Positions 18,556-27,940 of a DNA stretch of 64,000 bases are shown here, in pieces (the stretch's first letter is position 1; each line of letters begins with the position of its first letter). The notes under the pieces were generated by a model, which did no database searches, was not told the DNA's origin, and saw only the letters and a program-made list of their open reading frames with translations. This DNA comes from an uncultured Roseobacter sp. (GTDB lineage: Bacteria; Pseudomonadota; Alphaproteobacteria; Rhodobacterales; Rhodobacteraceae). Location: positions 62,001 through 126,000 of the forward strand of contig NZ_CANMDB010000008.1 of the NCBI RefSeq assembly GCF_947496515.1, in the 5' to 3' direction. Position numbers and translations under genes: made by a program.

Positions 18556-19908
18556 ATGTCCAGCCACGGCGCGCCCGTTCCCATGACCTCCCATGCCGCA
18601 GGGCCGCTCGCGGGCCGCGCCGAGGTGCCGGGCGACAAATCAATTTCCCACCGCTCCCTGATCCTCGGTGCGCTCTGCGTGGGCGAGACGCGCATTTCCG
18701 GGCTTCTGGAAGGGCAGGACGTGCTGGACACCGCGAAAGCGATGCGGGCCTTCGGTGCGGAGGTGACAGACGAGGGCGGCGGCAACTGGTCGGTGCACGG
18801 GGTCGGTGTCGGTGGTTTTGCCGAGCCCGATCAGGTGATCGACTGCGGCAATTCCGGCACCGGCGTGCGGCTGATCATGGGGGCGATGGCGACCTCCCCG
18901 ATCAGTGCGACCTTTACCGGCGATGCCTCGCTCAACGGCAGGCCCATGGCACGGGTCACCGATCCACTCGCGCTCTTCGGTTGCCAGGCCGTTGGGCGCG
19001 CGGGTGGACGTCTGCCCATGACGATTGTGGGGGCGAAAGACCCTCTGCCCGTGCGCTATGAGGTGCCCGTGCCGTCTGCGCAGGTCAAATCCGCCGTGCT
19101 GCTTGCGGGGCTTAACGCGCCCGGCAAGACTGTGGTGATCGAGGCGGAGGCGACCCGCGATCACACGGAGCGGATGCTCAGCGGTTTCGGCGCCGAGATC
19201 ACCACCGAAGAGACGGAGGACGGCCGTGTCATTACGCTCACTGGTCAGCCGGAACTGACCCCGCAGCGGATCGACGTGCCGCGCGATCCCTCCTCGGCGG
19301 CCTTTCCGGTCTGTGCGGCGCTGATCGTGCCCGGCTCGGACGTGCTGGTACCGGGCATCGGTCTGAACCCGACGCGGGCGGGGCTCTACACCACGCTGCG
19401 CGAAATGGGCGCGGATCTGACCTACGAGAACGAGCGCGAAGAGGGGGGCGAGCCGGTAGCAGACCTGCGCGCGCGGTTCTCCCCCGATCTGACAGGCATC
19501 GAGGTGCCGCCCGCGCGCGCGGCGAGCATGATTGACGAATACCCGGTGCTGTCGGTCGTGGCGAGTTTTGCGGCAGGCCAGACGGTGATGCACGGCGTCA
19601 AAGAGCTGCGTGTCAAGGAAAGCGACCGGATCGACGCCATGGCGTCGGGCCTGCGCGCCAATGGCGTCACGGTCGAGGACGGCCCCGATTGGTGGACGGT
19701 CACGGGGCTGGGGCATGGCAACGTGCCGGGCGGCGCCACCTGTGCGAGCCATCTGGACCACCGGATCGCCATGTCCTTTCTCATCCTCGGTATGGCGACC
19801 CGGCAGCCCGTGACGGTCGATGATGCCGGACCGATTGCGACCTCCTTCCCGATCTTCGAGCCGCTGATGACGCGTCTCGGCGCTGATTTGCGCCGCGCGG
19901 CGGGCTGA
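18556..19908 (+). CDS. aroA: 3-phosphoshikimate 1-carboxyvinyltransferase (class II EPSP synthase)
   Basis: A 450-residue enzyme joining shikimate-3-phosphate and PEP in the shikimate pathway. It carries the four class II marks: GDKS (26-29), SAQVK, RDHTE and NPTR, and closely resembles the CP4-type family. At the position where CP4 has Ala100 (NAATG) this protein has Gly101 (NSGTG), as glyphosate-sensitive enzymes do. The catalytic region LRVKESDR is present near residue 352. It starts 78 bases after trmB and is followed by cmk, the common aroA-cmk-rpsA order. Confidence 0.96.
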   Translation: MSSHGAPVPMTSHAAGPLAGRAEVPGDKSISHRSLILGALCVGETRISGLLEGQDVLDTAKAMRAFGAEVTDEGGGNWSVHGVGVGGFAEPDQVIDCGNSGTGVRLIMGAMATSPISATFTGDASLNGRPMARVTDPLALFGCQAVGRAGGRLPMTIVGAKDPLPVRYEVPVPSAQVKSAVLLAGLNAPGKTVVIEAEATRDHTERMLSGFGAEITTEETEDGRVITLTGQPELTPQRIDVPRDPSSAAFPVCAALIVPGSDVLVPGIGLNPTRAGLYTTLREMGADLTYENEREEGGEPVADLRARFSPDLTGIEVPPARAASMIDEYPVLSVVASFAAGQTVMHGVKELRVKESDRIDAMASGLRANGVTVEDGPDWWTVTGLGHGNVPGGATCASHLDHRIAMSFLILGMATRQPVTVDDAGPIATSFPIFEPLMTRLGADLRRAAG

Positions 19909-19917
19909 CAGGCCGCG

Positions 19918-20532
19918 ATGAGCACCGGCCCTTTCACGATTGCGATCGACGGTCCTGCCGCTGCGGGCAAGGGCACGATTTCGCGGGCGGTCGCAGCGCA
20001 TTTCGGCTTTGCGCATCTGGACACCGGGCTTTTGTACCGCGCGGTAGGCGCGCAGGTCTTGGCGGGATCGGATGCGGTAGCCGCGGCGCGAGCGCTGACG
20101 GCCGCAGATCTCGCAGCCTCCGGCCTGCGCAGTGCCGAGGTTGCACAGGCGGCGAGCCGTGTGGCCGCCATCCCGGAGGTGCGCGCGGCGCTCACCGCCT
20201 TTCAGCGCAGTTTTGCCCGCCGGGCGGGTGGTGCGGTGCTTGACGGGCGCGACATAGGCACGGTGATCTGCCCCGACGCCGAGGTGAAGCTTTTCGTGAC
20301 AGCCAGCGCCGAGGTCCGCGCCGAACGGCGCTTTGCGGAGCTGCGCGAGGCCGGGGCCGATGTGACGCGCGCGGGCGTGCTGGCCGATGTGCGCGAACGG
20401 GATGCGCGCGACAGGGAGCGGTCGACGGCACCGCTTGTGCCCGCCAGCGATGCCATCGAGATCGACACCTCCAGCCTCAGCGTCGATGCAGCGATCGCAG
20501 CAGCCATCGCGGTCGTGGAGGCCCGCCGCTGA
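19918..20532 (+). CDS. cmk: Cytidylate kinase
   Basis: A 204-residue nucleoside monophosphate kinase phosphorylating CMP and dCMP. Walker A is GPAAAGKGT near residue 12; [10 protein letters not shown] binds the CMP, and the [17 protein letters not shown] region with the [10 protein letters not shown] lid follows. Somewhat short for the family but complete. It begins 9 bases after aroA. In many bacteria cmk directly precedes rpsA; here a small secreted-protein gene lies between. Confidence 0.95.
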   Translation: MSTGPFTIAIDGPAAAGKGTISRAVAAHFGFAHLDTGLLYRAVGAQVLAGSDAVAAARALTAADLAASGLRSAEVAQAASRVAAIPEVRAALTAFQRSFARRAGGAVLDGRDIGTVICPDAEVKLFVTASAEVRAERRFAELREAGADVTRAGVLADVRERDARDRERSTAPLVPASDAIEIDTSSLSVDAAIAAAIAVVEARR

Positions 20533-20635
20533 GCCATCCGCGCGATTGTTGCAACACGCTCACCAAAGGGTGCTTGGCGTTTGTGCGGGGCTGCGCCTAG
20601 TCTTTGTGCCGAGACAAGGCGAAAGGGCATTTTCA

Positions 20636-21169
20636 ATGAAACATCTATTTCTGACGCTGACGCTGATCGGCTTTGCAAGCATGGCGAGCGCACAAGAGGA
20701 CGCGGGCCCTGACGCAGAACCGCCAATGACGCTGGCGCGACTGACCGAGATAATCCTCGCCATTGACGAAGACGCCAGCCCGCGCGGCAATGCCATCGAA
20801 TTCACCGTCGATGACATTCCTGTTCTCGTTGTCACCGATCCGGTGGCAGACCGGATGCGCGCCATGGTGCCGATCCGCTCTGCAGAAGGGCTGGAGCCCG
20901 AAGAGCTGATGCGCATGATGCAGGCCAATTTCGACAGTGCGCTCGACGCGCGCTATGCGGTGGCGCAGGGGCGGCTCTGGGGCGTGTTTATTCATCCGCT
21001 GAGCCCGCTCGAGCAGGACCAGTTCCTGTCGGCTATGGTGCAGACGGTCAATGTGGCGCGCACCTATGGTCAAAGCTATTCGGGTGGCGCGCAGGTCTTT
21101 GGTGGGGGCGATTCAGGCGGTATCTACCGCGAACTGCTGGAAGAGCTGCGCAAGGGTCAATCGCTCTGA
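20636..21169 (+). CDS. Secreted protein, possibly YbjN/CesT-like fold
   Basis: A 177-residue protein with a clear signal peptide (cleavage near ASAQED). The mature part has an N-terminal helix (LARLTEIILAI), a strand-rich centre (IEFTVDDIPVLVV, MRAMVPIRS) and long helices (LMRMMQANFDSALDARYAV, FLSAMVQTVNVARTY), which resembles the YbjN/secretion-chaperone-like fold by secondary-structure pattern only. The C-terminus is glycine-rich. The ATG at 20636 begins the signal peptide. It is inserted between cmk and rpsA. I do not recognise the family with confidence. Confidence 0.72.
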   Translation: MKHLFLTLTLIGFASMASAQEDAGPDAEPPMTLARLTEIILAIDEDASPRGNAIEFTVDDIPVLVVTDPVADRMRAMVPIRSAEGLEPEELMRMMQANFDSALDARYAVAQGRLWGVFIHPLSPLEQDQFLSAMVQTVNVARTYGQSYSGGAQVFGGGDSGGIYRELLEELRKGQSL

Positions 21170-21396
21170 CAGACCTCCGAGCGCCTTGATATGAAGGCTT
21201 GCAGCAGGGGGCAGCGCAGTCTATAGACGCGGCTGTCAGAGCGGCGGGACAGCCGCGCGACACGGAATACGGGCAGGGTCGGCAATGTCGGCCCTGTTGC
21301 CATTTGGAAATACCCCTGTCCCGACCACAATTCGCAAAAGACCGGCGGAGACAACCGCACGGCCAGATCAAAACGTAAAAGGAAACGCACAGCTTC

Positions 21397-23079
21397 ATGG
21401 CTCAAGACAAAATGATGGAGGAATTCGAAGCCCTCCTGAACGAAAGCTTCGAAATGGACACGCCCACCGAAGGGTCCGTTGTCAAAGGCAAGGTGATCGC
21501 GATCGAAGCGGGCCAGGCCATCATCGATGTCGGCTACAAGATGGAAGGCCGCGTCGAACTCAAGGAATTTGCAGACCCCGGTGAGGCGCCCAAGATCGAT
21601 GTGGGCGATGAGGTCGAGGTCTTTTTGCGCCAGGTGGAGAACACCCGCGGCGAAGCCGTCATCAGCCGTGAGATGGCCCGCCGCGAGGAAGCCTGGGATC
21701 GTCTGGAAAAAGCCTATGCGGACGAGCAGCGCGTTGAAGGCGCGATCTTCGGTCGTGTCAAAGGTGGCTTTACCGTTGATCTCGGCGGTGCCGTGGCCTT
21801 CCTGCCCGGCTCGCAGGTCGATGTGCGTCCCGTACGCGACGCGGGCCCTCTGATGGGTCTGAAACAGCCGTTCCAGATCCTCAAGATGGACCGCCGCCGT
21901 GGCAACATCGTTGTGTCGCGTCGCGCGATCCTCGAAGAGAGCCGCGCCGAGCAGCGCGCAGAAGTGATCGGCAACCTGACCGAAGGTCAGACCGTGGACG
22001 GTGTGGTCAAGAACATCACCGAATACGGTGCGTTTGTGGACCTCGGCGGTGTCGACGGCCTGCTGCACGTCACCGACATGGCTTGGCGCCGGGTCAACCA
22101 CCCGTCCGAGATCCTGTCGATTGGCGAGACAATCAAGGTGCAGGTCATCAAGATCAACAAGGAAACCCACCGTATCAGCCTCGGCATGAAGCAGCTGCAG
22201 GAAGATCCATGGGATCTGGTCGGCGCGAAGTATCCGCTCGACAGCACGCACACGGGCCGCGTGACCAACATCACCGATTACGGTGCGTTTGTTGAGCTGG
22301 AAGCCGGTGTCGAAGGTCTCGTCCACGTCTCCGAGATGTCCTGGACCAAGAAGAACGTGCATCCCGGCAAGATCGTGTCCACCTCTCAGGAAGTGGAAGT
22401 CATGGTGCTGGAAATCGATAGCGCCAAGCGCCGTGTTTCTCTTGGTCTCAAGCAGACCATGCGCAACCCATGGGAAGTCTTTGCAGAAACGCACCCAGAG
22501 GGCACAGAGGTCGAAGGCGAGGTCAAAAACATCACCGAGTTCGGTCTGTTCGTAGGTCTCGACGGCGACATCGACGGTATGGTCCACCTCTCCGATCTCA
22601 GCTGGGACCAGCGCGGCGAGGAAGCCATTCAGGAGTACCGCAAGGGCGATGTCGTTCAGGCGGTGGTCTCCGAAGTGGATGTTGAGAAAGAGCGCATCTC
22701 GCTCTCGATCAAGGCCGTGGGTGGCGACAAGTTCGCCGAAGCGGTGGGCGGCGTGAAGCGCGGCTCCATCGTGACCGTGACCGTGACGGCCATCGAGGAT
22801 GGCGGCGTCGAGGTCGAGTACGAAGGCATGAAGTCGTTCATCCGTCGCTCCGACCTCAGCCGCGACCGTGCCGAGCAGCGCCCCGAGCGGTTCTCTGTCG
22901 GGGACAAGGTCGACGTGCGCATCACCAATGTGGACAATAAATCCCGCCGGTTGGGCGTGTCCATCAAGGCACGCGAGATCGCCGAAGAGAAAGAGGCCGT
23001 GGAACAGTACGGCTCCTCGGACTCCGGTGCATCGCTGGGCGACATCCTGGGTGCCGCGCTCAACAAAGGCGACGACTGA
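21397..23079 (+). CDS. rpsA: 30S ribosomal protein S1
   Basis: A 560-residue RNA-binding ribosomal protein that brings mRNA to the 30S subunit. Six S1 (OB-fold) repeats can be followed; repeats 3-5 are clearest (VKNITEYGAFVDLGGVDGLL, VTNITDYGAFVELEAGVEGL, VKNITEFGLFVGLDGDIDGM). Length is normal. The 227-base leader (21170-21396) holds short hairpins, including CAGGG...CCCTG around 21270-21295, and may allow autoregulation as in other bacteria. A strong terminator follows. ihfB lies further on, with an orphan cheB inserted between them. Confidence 0.98.
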   Translation: MAQDKMMEEFEALLNESFEMDTPTEGSVVKGKVIAIEAGQAIIDVGYKMEGRVELKEFADPGEAPKIDVGDEVEVFLRQVENTRGEAVISREMARREEAWDRLEKAYADEQRVEGAIFGRVKGGFTVDLGGAVAFLPGSQVDVRPVRDAGPLMGLKQPFQILKMDRRRGNIVVSRRAILEESRAEQRAEVIGNLTEGQTVDGVVKNITEYGAFVDLGGVDGLLHVTDMAWRRVNHPSEILSIGETIKVQVIKINKETHRISLGMKQLQEDPWDLVGAKYPLDSTHTGRVTNITDYGAFVELEAGVEGLVHVSEMSWTKKNVHPGKIVSTSQEVEVMVLEIDSAKRRVSLGLKQTMRNPWEVFAETHPEGTEVEGEVKNITEFGLFVGLDGDIDGMVHLSDLSWDQRGEEAIQEYRKGDVVQAVVSEVDVEKERISLSIKAVGGDKFAEAVGGVKRGSIVTVTVTAIEDGGVEVEYEGMKSFIRRSDLSRDRAEQRPERFSVGDKVDVRITNVDNKSRRLGVSIKAREIAEEKEAVEQYGSSDSGASLGDILGAALNKGDD

Positions 23080-23108
23080 GCGCTTGACGCTTCACTGAAA
23101 TGAGGAAT

Positions 23109-23136
23109 GCCCCGCAGTCTGCTGCGGGGCTTTTTT
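23109..23136 (+). terminator. Rho-independent terminator of rpsA
   Basis: Nine-base arms GCCCCGCAG (23109-23117) and CTGCGGGGC (23122-23130) with a TCTG loop, followed by six T. It lies 29 bases after the rpsA stop. Confidence 0.95.
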
Positions 23137-23170
23137 CTTGCCGGAACACGGCGCGCTTGGCAATCGGGGT

Positions 23171-23782
23171 TCAGTCGCTGTCCGCGGTGGCCTCTGCCTT
23201 TTGCTTGGGTTCCGGACCGATCTTGTCGCGCAGCCAGCGGCCGAGATCACGTGCGGTCATGATCTCCTTGGGGTGGTCCGCGGCGATCACGTTGCTGGGC
23301 ATATTGGAAAATCCCGCTTCATCGGGGCTTTGCACGACCGTCATGCCGCCCATGTCGTAGATCACCTGGGCGCCACGCATGCCGTCGTTCATGTTGCCCG
23401 ACAGGACAACCGCGATGGCACGGTCGCCGTGCTCGGCCGCCAGCGTCATGAAGAGCGCGTCGATGGAGGGGCGGAAGCCGGAATTCTTCACTGTCTTGGA
23501 CAGCCGAAGATCGCCGCCGCGGAAAAAGGCGTGGGTGGCGCCCGGGACGATGTAGATCCAGCCGTTGTTCAGTCGCTCGTCATCCTCGGCGCGCTTGATG
23601 TTCAGCGCACTCCTGGTTTTCAGGATCTCCGTCAGTCGCGAATCCGGCGCGCTGTGGACCGCGATCACGATGGGCGCGGCCAGCCCTTCGGGAAGCTCGG
23701 CGATCAGAGTTCGGATCGCGTCGAGCCCACCGGCCGAGGCGCCGATAGCGACCACATGTGATCGGGTCGGGGTTGTGGACAT
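23171..23782 (-). CDS. Stand-alone CheB-type methylesterase domain protein
   Basis: A 203-residue protein consisting only of a CheB methylesterase domain; there is no N-terminal receiver domain. Catalytic residues of the family are in place: Ser in GASAGG near residue 16, His in AVHSAPDSR near residue 41, and Asp in SGNMNDGMRG near 137. CheB removes methyl groups from (or deamidates) chemoreceptors. No other chemotaxis gene is in the window, so this is an orphan. Start at 23782 is supported by GAGGA seven bases upstream. It is convergent with rpsA and divergent from ihfB. Confidence 0.88.
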   Translation of the reverse strand: MSTTPTRSHVVAIGASAGGLDAIRTLIAELPEGLAAPIVIAVHSAPDSRLTEILKTRSALNIKRAEDDERLNNGWIYIVPGATHAFFRGGDLRLSKTVKNSGFRPSIDALFMTLAAEHGDRAIAVVLSGNMNDGMRGAQVIYDMGGMTVVQSPDEAGFSNMPSNVIAADHPKEIMTARDLGRWLRDKIGPEPKQKAEATADSD

Positions 23783-24108
23783 GGGACGGTCCTCTTTGAC
23801 AGCGGTCATCATACCCTACCGCTGTACCATAAAGAAACAAGCTGTTGCTGTCTTTGCACAGGGCACCGCACGGTCGCCAGTTGATCGGCGCAGGCAGAGC
23901 CGAATCAAGCCGTGACGCCGCGCCGCAGCACCGGCAGCCGAAGACCCGGCGGCGAATATATGCGCGAAAAATCGCGCCAAAACAGAACCTTCGGGTCAAA
24001 AAACCTGTGTTCGGCGGAATGGCGTGGCTTTCGGAAAGGGGCGAATGTTCCTATAGTCGGCCCCAGCGGCGCGGCAAAAGCGCTGATTGCTGAAAAGGGG
24101 GTGCTGCC
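23783..24108. other. Divergent regulatory region between cheB-like gene and ihfB
   Basis: A 326-base gap with no convincing gene; short frames in it match nothing. It must hold the promoters of both divergent genes. CTATAG at about 24051-24056 could be part of an ihfB -10 element. A moderately AT-richer stretch lies at 23815-23845, next to the cheB-like start. Confidence 0.45.
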
Positions 24109-24393
24109 ATGATCCGTTCCGAACTGATCCAGAAGATCGCCGATGAAAATCCGCATCTGTACCAGCGGGATGTGGAACGTATCGTCAACACCATTTTCGA
24201 GGAAGTCACCGGTGCCATGGCGCGCGGTGACCGGGTTGAGTTGCGGGGCTTCGGCGCGTTCTCGGTGAAGAAGCGCGATGCCCGGGTCGGTCGCAATCCG
24301 CGGACCGGTGAATCGGTTCATGTGGAGGAAAAGCATGTGCCGTTTTTCAAGACAGGCAAGCTGCTGCGTGATCGTCTGAACGGGAAAGCCTGA
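24109..24393 (+). CDS. ihfB: Integration host factor beta subunit
   Basis: A 94-residue member of the HU/IHF family. The GRNPRTGE motif, which holds the DNA-intercalating Pro on the beta-arm, lies near residue 62, and the [14 protein letters not shown] strand before it is typical of IHF. It would pair with IhfA (encoded elsewhere) and bend DNA by about 160 degrees in recombination and transcription complexes. It overlaps the next gene's start by one base (TGATG). Confidence 0.96.
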   Translation: MIRSELIQKIADENPHLYQRDVERIVNTIFEEVTGAMARGDRVELRGFGAFSVKKRDARVGRNPRTGESVHVEEKHVPFFKTGKLLRDRLNGKA

Positions 24394-24743
24394 TGCGCTA
24401 CATTCGCTACGCCTGCATCGCTATTTTCGGCATCGCCCTGATTACTGTGGCCCTCGCGAACCGCGAGATGGTCGCGTTGCAATTGATCCCGGCGGAAGTG
24501 GCGGGATGGTTCTCTGTCACGCCGGAGATACAGCTGCCCCTTTTCATCGTGATTTTCGGTGGCATCGTGGCCGGTTTGCTCATCGGTTTTGTGTGGGAAT
24601 GGATCCGCGAACACGGGCAACGCGCCGAAGCCGCCCGTCAGGCGCGCGAGATGCGCAGGCTGGAGCGTGAGGTTGCGCGGCTCAAGGGCGAGAAACACGC
24701 CGGCAAGGACGAGGTCCTCGCGCTTCTGGAAGAAGCAAGCTGA
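24393..24743 (+). CDS. lapA: LapA-domain (DUF1049) membrane protein
   Basis: A 116-residue inner-membrane protein with two membrane segments (about 5-22 and 50-70) and a charged cytoplasmic coiled coil (EHGQRAEAARQAREMRRL and onward). This is the layout of the LapA/YciS family, which in enterobacteria controls LPS synthesis together with LapB. No lapB is adjacent. The gene is coupled to ihfB by a one-base overlap; ihfB-lapA pairing is common in proteobacteria. Confidence 0.85.
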   Translation: MRYIRYACIAIFGIALITVALANREMVALQLIPAEVAGWFSVTPEIQLPLFIVIFGGIVAGLLIGFVWEWIREHGQRAEAARQAREMRRLEREVARLKGEKHAGKDEVLALLEEAS

Positions 24744-24783
24744 ACCAGCGGCGCTTGTGGTGGCCGATGATGCGTGATCAAAG

Positions 24784-25431
24784 ATGCGCATGGACCAGAA
24801 GACCACCGTCAAGATTTGCGGGCTGAGAACACGCGCCGACCTCGATGCCGCGGCCGCGGCCGGGGCGGCCTACGCCGGTTTTGTCTTCTTCGAGAAATCA
24901 CCGCGTCACCTGTCGCTTGAGGCGGCGCGCGAACTCGCAGTGGCCGCACCACCCGGACTTGCCAAGGTCGCCCTGACGGTCGATGCGGACAATGGGTTTC
25001 TCGATGCGCTGACGGATCAGGTGCCGCTCGACATGCTCCAGTTGCACGGAGCAGAGACGCCCGGGCGTGTGGAGGAGGTCAAGGCGCGCTATGGTCTGCC
25101 GGTCATGAAGGCCGTTGGGGTCGCGGATACAGCGGATCTGGCCCTGTTGGAGCGCTACTTTGGCGCGGCGGATCAGATCCTGGTGGATGCCAAGCCGCCG
25201 CGGGAGGCGCCCTTGCCAGGCGGCAACGGGCTCAGCTTTGACTGGCGACTGATCGCCGGGCGGCGCTGGCCGGTACCGTGGATGCTGGCCGGAGGGCTGA
25301 CGCCGGACAATGTGGGCGAGGCTATTGCGATGACAGCTGCGCGTCAGGTCGACGTCTCCTCCGGTGTGGAAAGCGCCCCGGGCCAGAAGGATGCAGAACT
25401 GATGCGGGCGTTTGTCTCGGCCGCTGGTTAA
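24784..25431 (+). CDS. trpF: Phosphoribosylanthranilate isomerase
   Basis: A 215-residue TIM-barrel enzyme of tryptophan synthesis that isomerises PRA to CdRP by an Amadori rearrangement. The general base Cys is in KICGLR near residue 12 and the acid Asp in ILVDAKPP near 138; the C-terminal phosphate site is GGLTPDNV and DVSSGVE. It lies about 400 bases before trpB with a small gene between. A Met two codons into the frame (24790) is an alternative start. Confidence 0.95.
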   Translation: MRMDQKTTVKICGLRTRADLDAAAAAGAAYAGFVFFEKSPRHLSLEAARELAVAAPPGLAKVALTVDADNGFLDALTDQVPLDMLQLHGAETPGRVEEVKARYGLPVMKAVGVADTADLALLERYFGAADQILVDAKPPREAPLPGGNGLSFDWRLIAGRRWPVPWMLAGGLTPDNVGEAIAMTAARQVDVSSGVESAPGQKDAELMRAFVSAAG

Positions 25432-25465
25432 TCCGGTCTTTACCAGAATCGGCCAGCCTGATCGG

Positions 25466-25711
25466 ATGGCGGCACTTCCCGATCATCTCACTCCGCAAAT
25501 CTGGTTGAACCAGATTTTCACGTCGCGCGAGGCGGCACAGGGCGGTGTTGTCAAACGCCAGGTGCGCGATGTGGAACGGCTCGTCGGACGACGCGCATTT
25601 GAGGCGGAACTCACACGGCGCGGATATCAGGCGGTCGAGAATAACCGATATTTCGTGATCTTCTGTAATCGCTTGCCGATCACGCGGGTAAGGGCCTTCG
25701 AAGGCCCTTGA
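25466..25711 (+). CDS. Small conserved-looking protein between trpF and trpB
   Basis: An 81-residue soluble, basic protein with no signal peptide or membrane segment. It is predicted to form a helix (REAAQGGVVKRQVRDVERLV) followed by a helix-strand unit ending YFVIFCNRLPI. I do not recognise a family; the location between trpF and trpB suggests a conserved linker gene in these bacteria. The ATG at 25466 is preferred over a GTG-type start at 25412, which would overlap trpF. Its last codons lie in a 20-base palindrome. Confidence 0.65.
   Translation: MAALPDHLTPQIWLNQIFTSREAAQGGVVKRQVRDVERLVGRRAFEAELTRRGYQAVENNRYFVIFCNRLPITRVRAFEGP
25690..25709. repeat. 20-bp perfect palindrome at the gene end
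   Basis: AAGGGCCTTCGAAGGCCCTT is fully self-complementary and overlaps the stop codon region of the small ORF. It may act as a transcript-end hairpin. It is similar in style to other AAGG...CCTT palindromes in this window. Confidence 0.7.
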
Positions 25712-25756
25712 AGGTGCGCGATGTCCGGTACCTGCGACAGGTCGTCCGGGCGCGGT

Positions 25757-25780
25757 CCAAGGCGGATCGATCCGCCTTGG
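25757..25780. repeat. 24-bp perfect palindrome before trpB
   Basis: Arms CCAAGGCGGATC (25757-25768) and GATCCGCCTTGG (25769-25780) are exactly complementary. It lies 60 bases before the trpB start, so it could be an operator, an attenuating hairpin or a terminator for the gene before. No T-run follows at once. Confidence 0.75.
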
Positions 25781-25840
25781 GTCCCTTGTTTCCATGGGCG
25801 CACTGGATTACCACCGGCGGGTAGCCAGCGGAGGTGCGCC

Positions 25841-27073
25841 ATGCCAGACGATCTTTTCAATTCCTTCATGAACGGCCCCGATGAAAACGGGCGCTTTGGT
25901 GATTTCGGCGGTCGTTTTGTGTCCGAGACGCTGATGCCGCTCATTCTGGAACTGCAAGAGCAATATGAGCGCGCCAAGACGGATGATGCTTTCTGGGCGG
26001 AGATGAACCACCTCTGGACCCATTACGTGGGTCGGCCTTCACCCTTGTATCTGGCGGAGCGCCTGACCGACCACCTTGGTGGCGCCAAGGTCTATATGAA
26101 GCGGGACGAGCTCAACCATACGGGCGCGCATAAGATCAACAACGTCCTGGGTCAGATCATCCTCGCGCGCCGCATGGGCAAAACCCGCATCATCGCCGAA
26201 ACGGGGGCGGGCCAGCACGGGGTTGCCACTGCCACGGTCTGCGCGAAATTCGGACTGAAATGCGTTGTTTACATGGGCGCGCATGACGTGGAGCGGCAAG
26301 CGCCCAACGTGTTCCGGATGCGGCTGCTGGGTGCAGAGGTAGTCCCCGTCACCTCCGGTCGCGGTACGCTGAAGGATGCGATGAACGATGCGCTGCGGGA
26401 CTGGGTGACCAATGTGCGCGATACCTTTTACTGCATCGGGACGGTCGCAGGCCCGCACCCCTATCCTGCCATGGTGCGCGATTTTCAGGCCATCATCGGC
26501 AAGGAAGTGCGCGAGCAGATGACGGCCGCCGAAGGACGGTTTCCCGATACGGTCATTGCGGCCATCGGGGGCGGATCGAACGCCATGGGTCTGTTCTATC
26601 CTTTCCTCGACGATCCGGATGTGCAGATCATTGGCGTTGAGGCCGGTGGGAAAGGTGTCAACGAGAAGATGGAGCATTGCGCCTCCCTCACCGGCGGGCG
26701 ACCCGGCGTGCTGCACGGCAACCGCACCTATCTCTTGCAGGACGACGACGGGCAGATCCTCGAAGGCTTCTCGATCTCGGCAGGGTTGGACTATCCGGGG
26801 ATCGGACCGGAGCACGCCTGGCTGCATGACATCGGTCGCGCGCAGTATGTCTCGATCACCGACAAGGAGGCGCTGGCGGCGTTCCAGCTATGCTGCGAGC
26901 TGGAGGGGATCATCCCCGCGCTGGAGCCGAGCCATGCACTGGCCCATGTGCTCAAGATTGCGCCCGATCTGCCACGCGATCACATCCTGTGCATGAACAT
27001 GTGTGGACGGGGCGACAAGGACATATTCACCGTGGCCAAGGCGCTCGGGTTCGAGATGGGCGAGTTCGCCTGA
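25841..27073 (+). CDS. trpB: Tryptophan synthase beta chain
   Basis: A 410-residue PLP enzyme that condenses indole and serine to tryptophan, in complex with TrpA (not in this window). The PLP lysine is in HTGAHKINN near residue 98 and the phosphate-binding loop is GGGSNAMG near 245. [10 protein letters not shown] and the catalytic-site Glu are present. The ATG at 25841 has GGAGG eight bases upstream; the frame is open further upstream but the family start is here. Confidence 0.97.
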   Translation: MPDDLFNSFMNGPDENGRFGDFGGRFVSETLMPLILELQEQYERAKTDDAFWAEMNHLWTHYVGRPSPLYLAERLTDHLGGAKVYMKRDELNHTGAHKINNVLGQIILARRMGKTRIIAETGAGQHGVATATVCAKFGLKCVVYMGAHDVERQAPNVFRMRLLGAEVVPVTSGRGTLKDAMNDALRDWVTNVRDTFYCIGTVAGPHPYPAMVRDFQAIIGKEVREQMTAAEGRFPDTVIAAIGGGSNAMGLFYPFLDDPDVQIIGVEAGGKGVNEKMEHCASLTGGRPGVLHGNRTYLLQDDDGQILEGFSISAGLDYPGIGPEHAWLHDIGRAQYVSITDKEALAAFQLCCELEGIIPALEPSHALAHVLKIAPDLPRDHILCMNMCGRGDKDIFTVAKALGFEMGEFA

Positions 27074-27132
27074 CAGCACATCGCAGCGACCGGGTTCCCC
27101 TGTCGGCAGAAAGGCCTGCGCTTGGGCTCAAC

Positions 27133-27148
27133 GGGGCTTTCTAGCCCC
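27133..27148. terminator. Hairpin between convergent trpB and DUF1045 genes
   Basis: GGGGCT (27133-27138) and AGCCCC (27143-27148) with loop TTCT. It overlaps the stop codon of the minus-strand gene and lies 59 bases after trpB. There is no strong T-run, so its efficiency as a terminator is uncertain. Confidence 0.45.
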
Positions 27149-27806
27149 GGCCTAGGCTATGCCGCTGAATTTCATGGAAAAACCCGCCCTCCGCCTCTCC
27201 CGCCAGGGTCAGGCTGTCGATGAGAAAGGGCCGGGGTGGCAGGTCTCCGAAATGGGCGACGGCATCGCTGGTGACCTTGCCCTGCAATTCGGCCGGCAAG
27301 GGTCCGGTCAGGGTCATATGGAAGCGGAACGCCTCCATCACGTGAGGGTAGCCCCACTCCTGCAGGTTGCGTTCCTGCAGCGGGGTCAGGCCTGACTGCC
27401 GCCGGCGGGCCAGTTCGGCTGCATCGGGCGGTGCACGGAAGACGTCGAGGGTGCGGACGACTTCGGCTGCCAGATCGCCCAGCGGGCGGGTGTCGCCGAC
27501 AGGTGTGAGGGCCAGAAAACGGCCGATGCGATCGAGTGTCACACCGTCGAGGGCGACAGGTGCCAGCGTGGCGGCGAGCTTTGCGGTAGCCTCTTGCAAT
27601 GCTTCGAGATTTTGACCCTCGGACAGGCGAAAGGGTGGTTTGATGGTCCCGTGAAAACCGTATTTTCTAGGACGTTTCGTGATGCGGTCGTCGGGGGTCC
27701 CGACAGCTCTGCCGTGGGCGATATCCCACCCCAGCCAGGCCGCGCCCGCATCCGCGAAGGGGCCGGGGCGTGGTGTGAAATAGATGCCATAGCGGGTGTA
27801 GACCAT
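27141..27806 (-). CDS. DUF1045 protein, 2H-phosphoesterase-like
   Basis: A 221-residue cytoplasmic protein with two His-containing motifs, HGTIKPPF near residue 52 and HMTLTG near 166, which match the paired HxT motifs of 2H phosphoesterases. The family (DUF1045) is often annotated as a putative phosphonate-metabolism protein because it can lie in phn operons; no phn gene lies here. Substrate unknown. It is convergent with trpB and divergent from the quinone oxidoreductase. Confidence 0.82.
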   Translation of the reverse strand: MVYTRYGIYFTPRPGPFADAGAAWLGWDIAHGRAVGTPDDRITKRPRKYGFHGTIKPPFRLSEGQNLEALQEATAKLAATLAPVALDGVTLDRIGRFLALTPVGDTRPLGDLAAEVVRTLDVFRAPPDAAELARRRQSGLTPLQERNLQEWGYPHVMEAFRFHMTLTGPLPAELQGKVTSDAVAHFGDLPPRPFLIDSLTLAGEAEGGFFHEIQRHSLGRG

Positions 27807-27940
27807 GGGCCGGATCCTTCTGCCAAGATGCGCGACCCTGTCATGCCATCTTTGCGGGGCCGCGCCAATCCTTGCGCCGGGGGCCTTGCCAAGGGGCGGC
27901 AGTTCTGGCCTTGTCAGCGCATCTATCAGCGAGGTTTTCC

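Noticed and set aside
21170-21396. Named rpsA-leader RNA element
   Set aside because: Short hairpins are visible but I could not match them to any known leader family, so they are only mentioned with rpsA.
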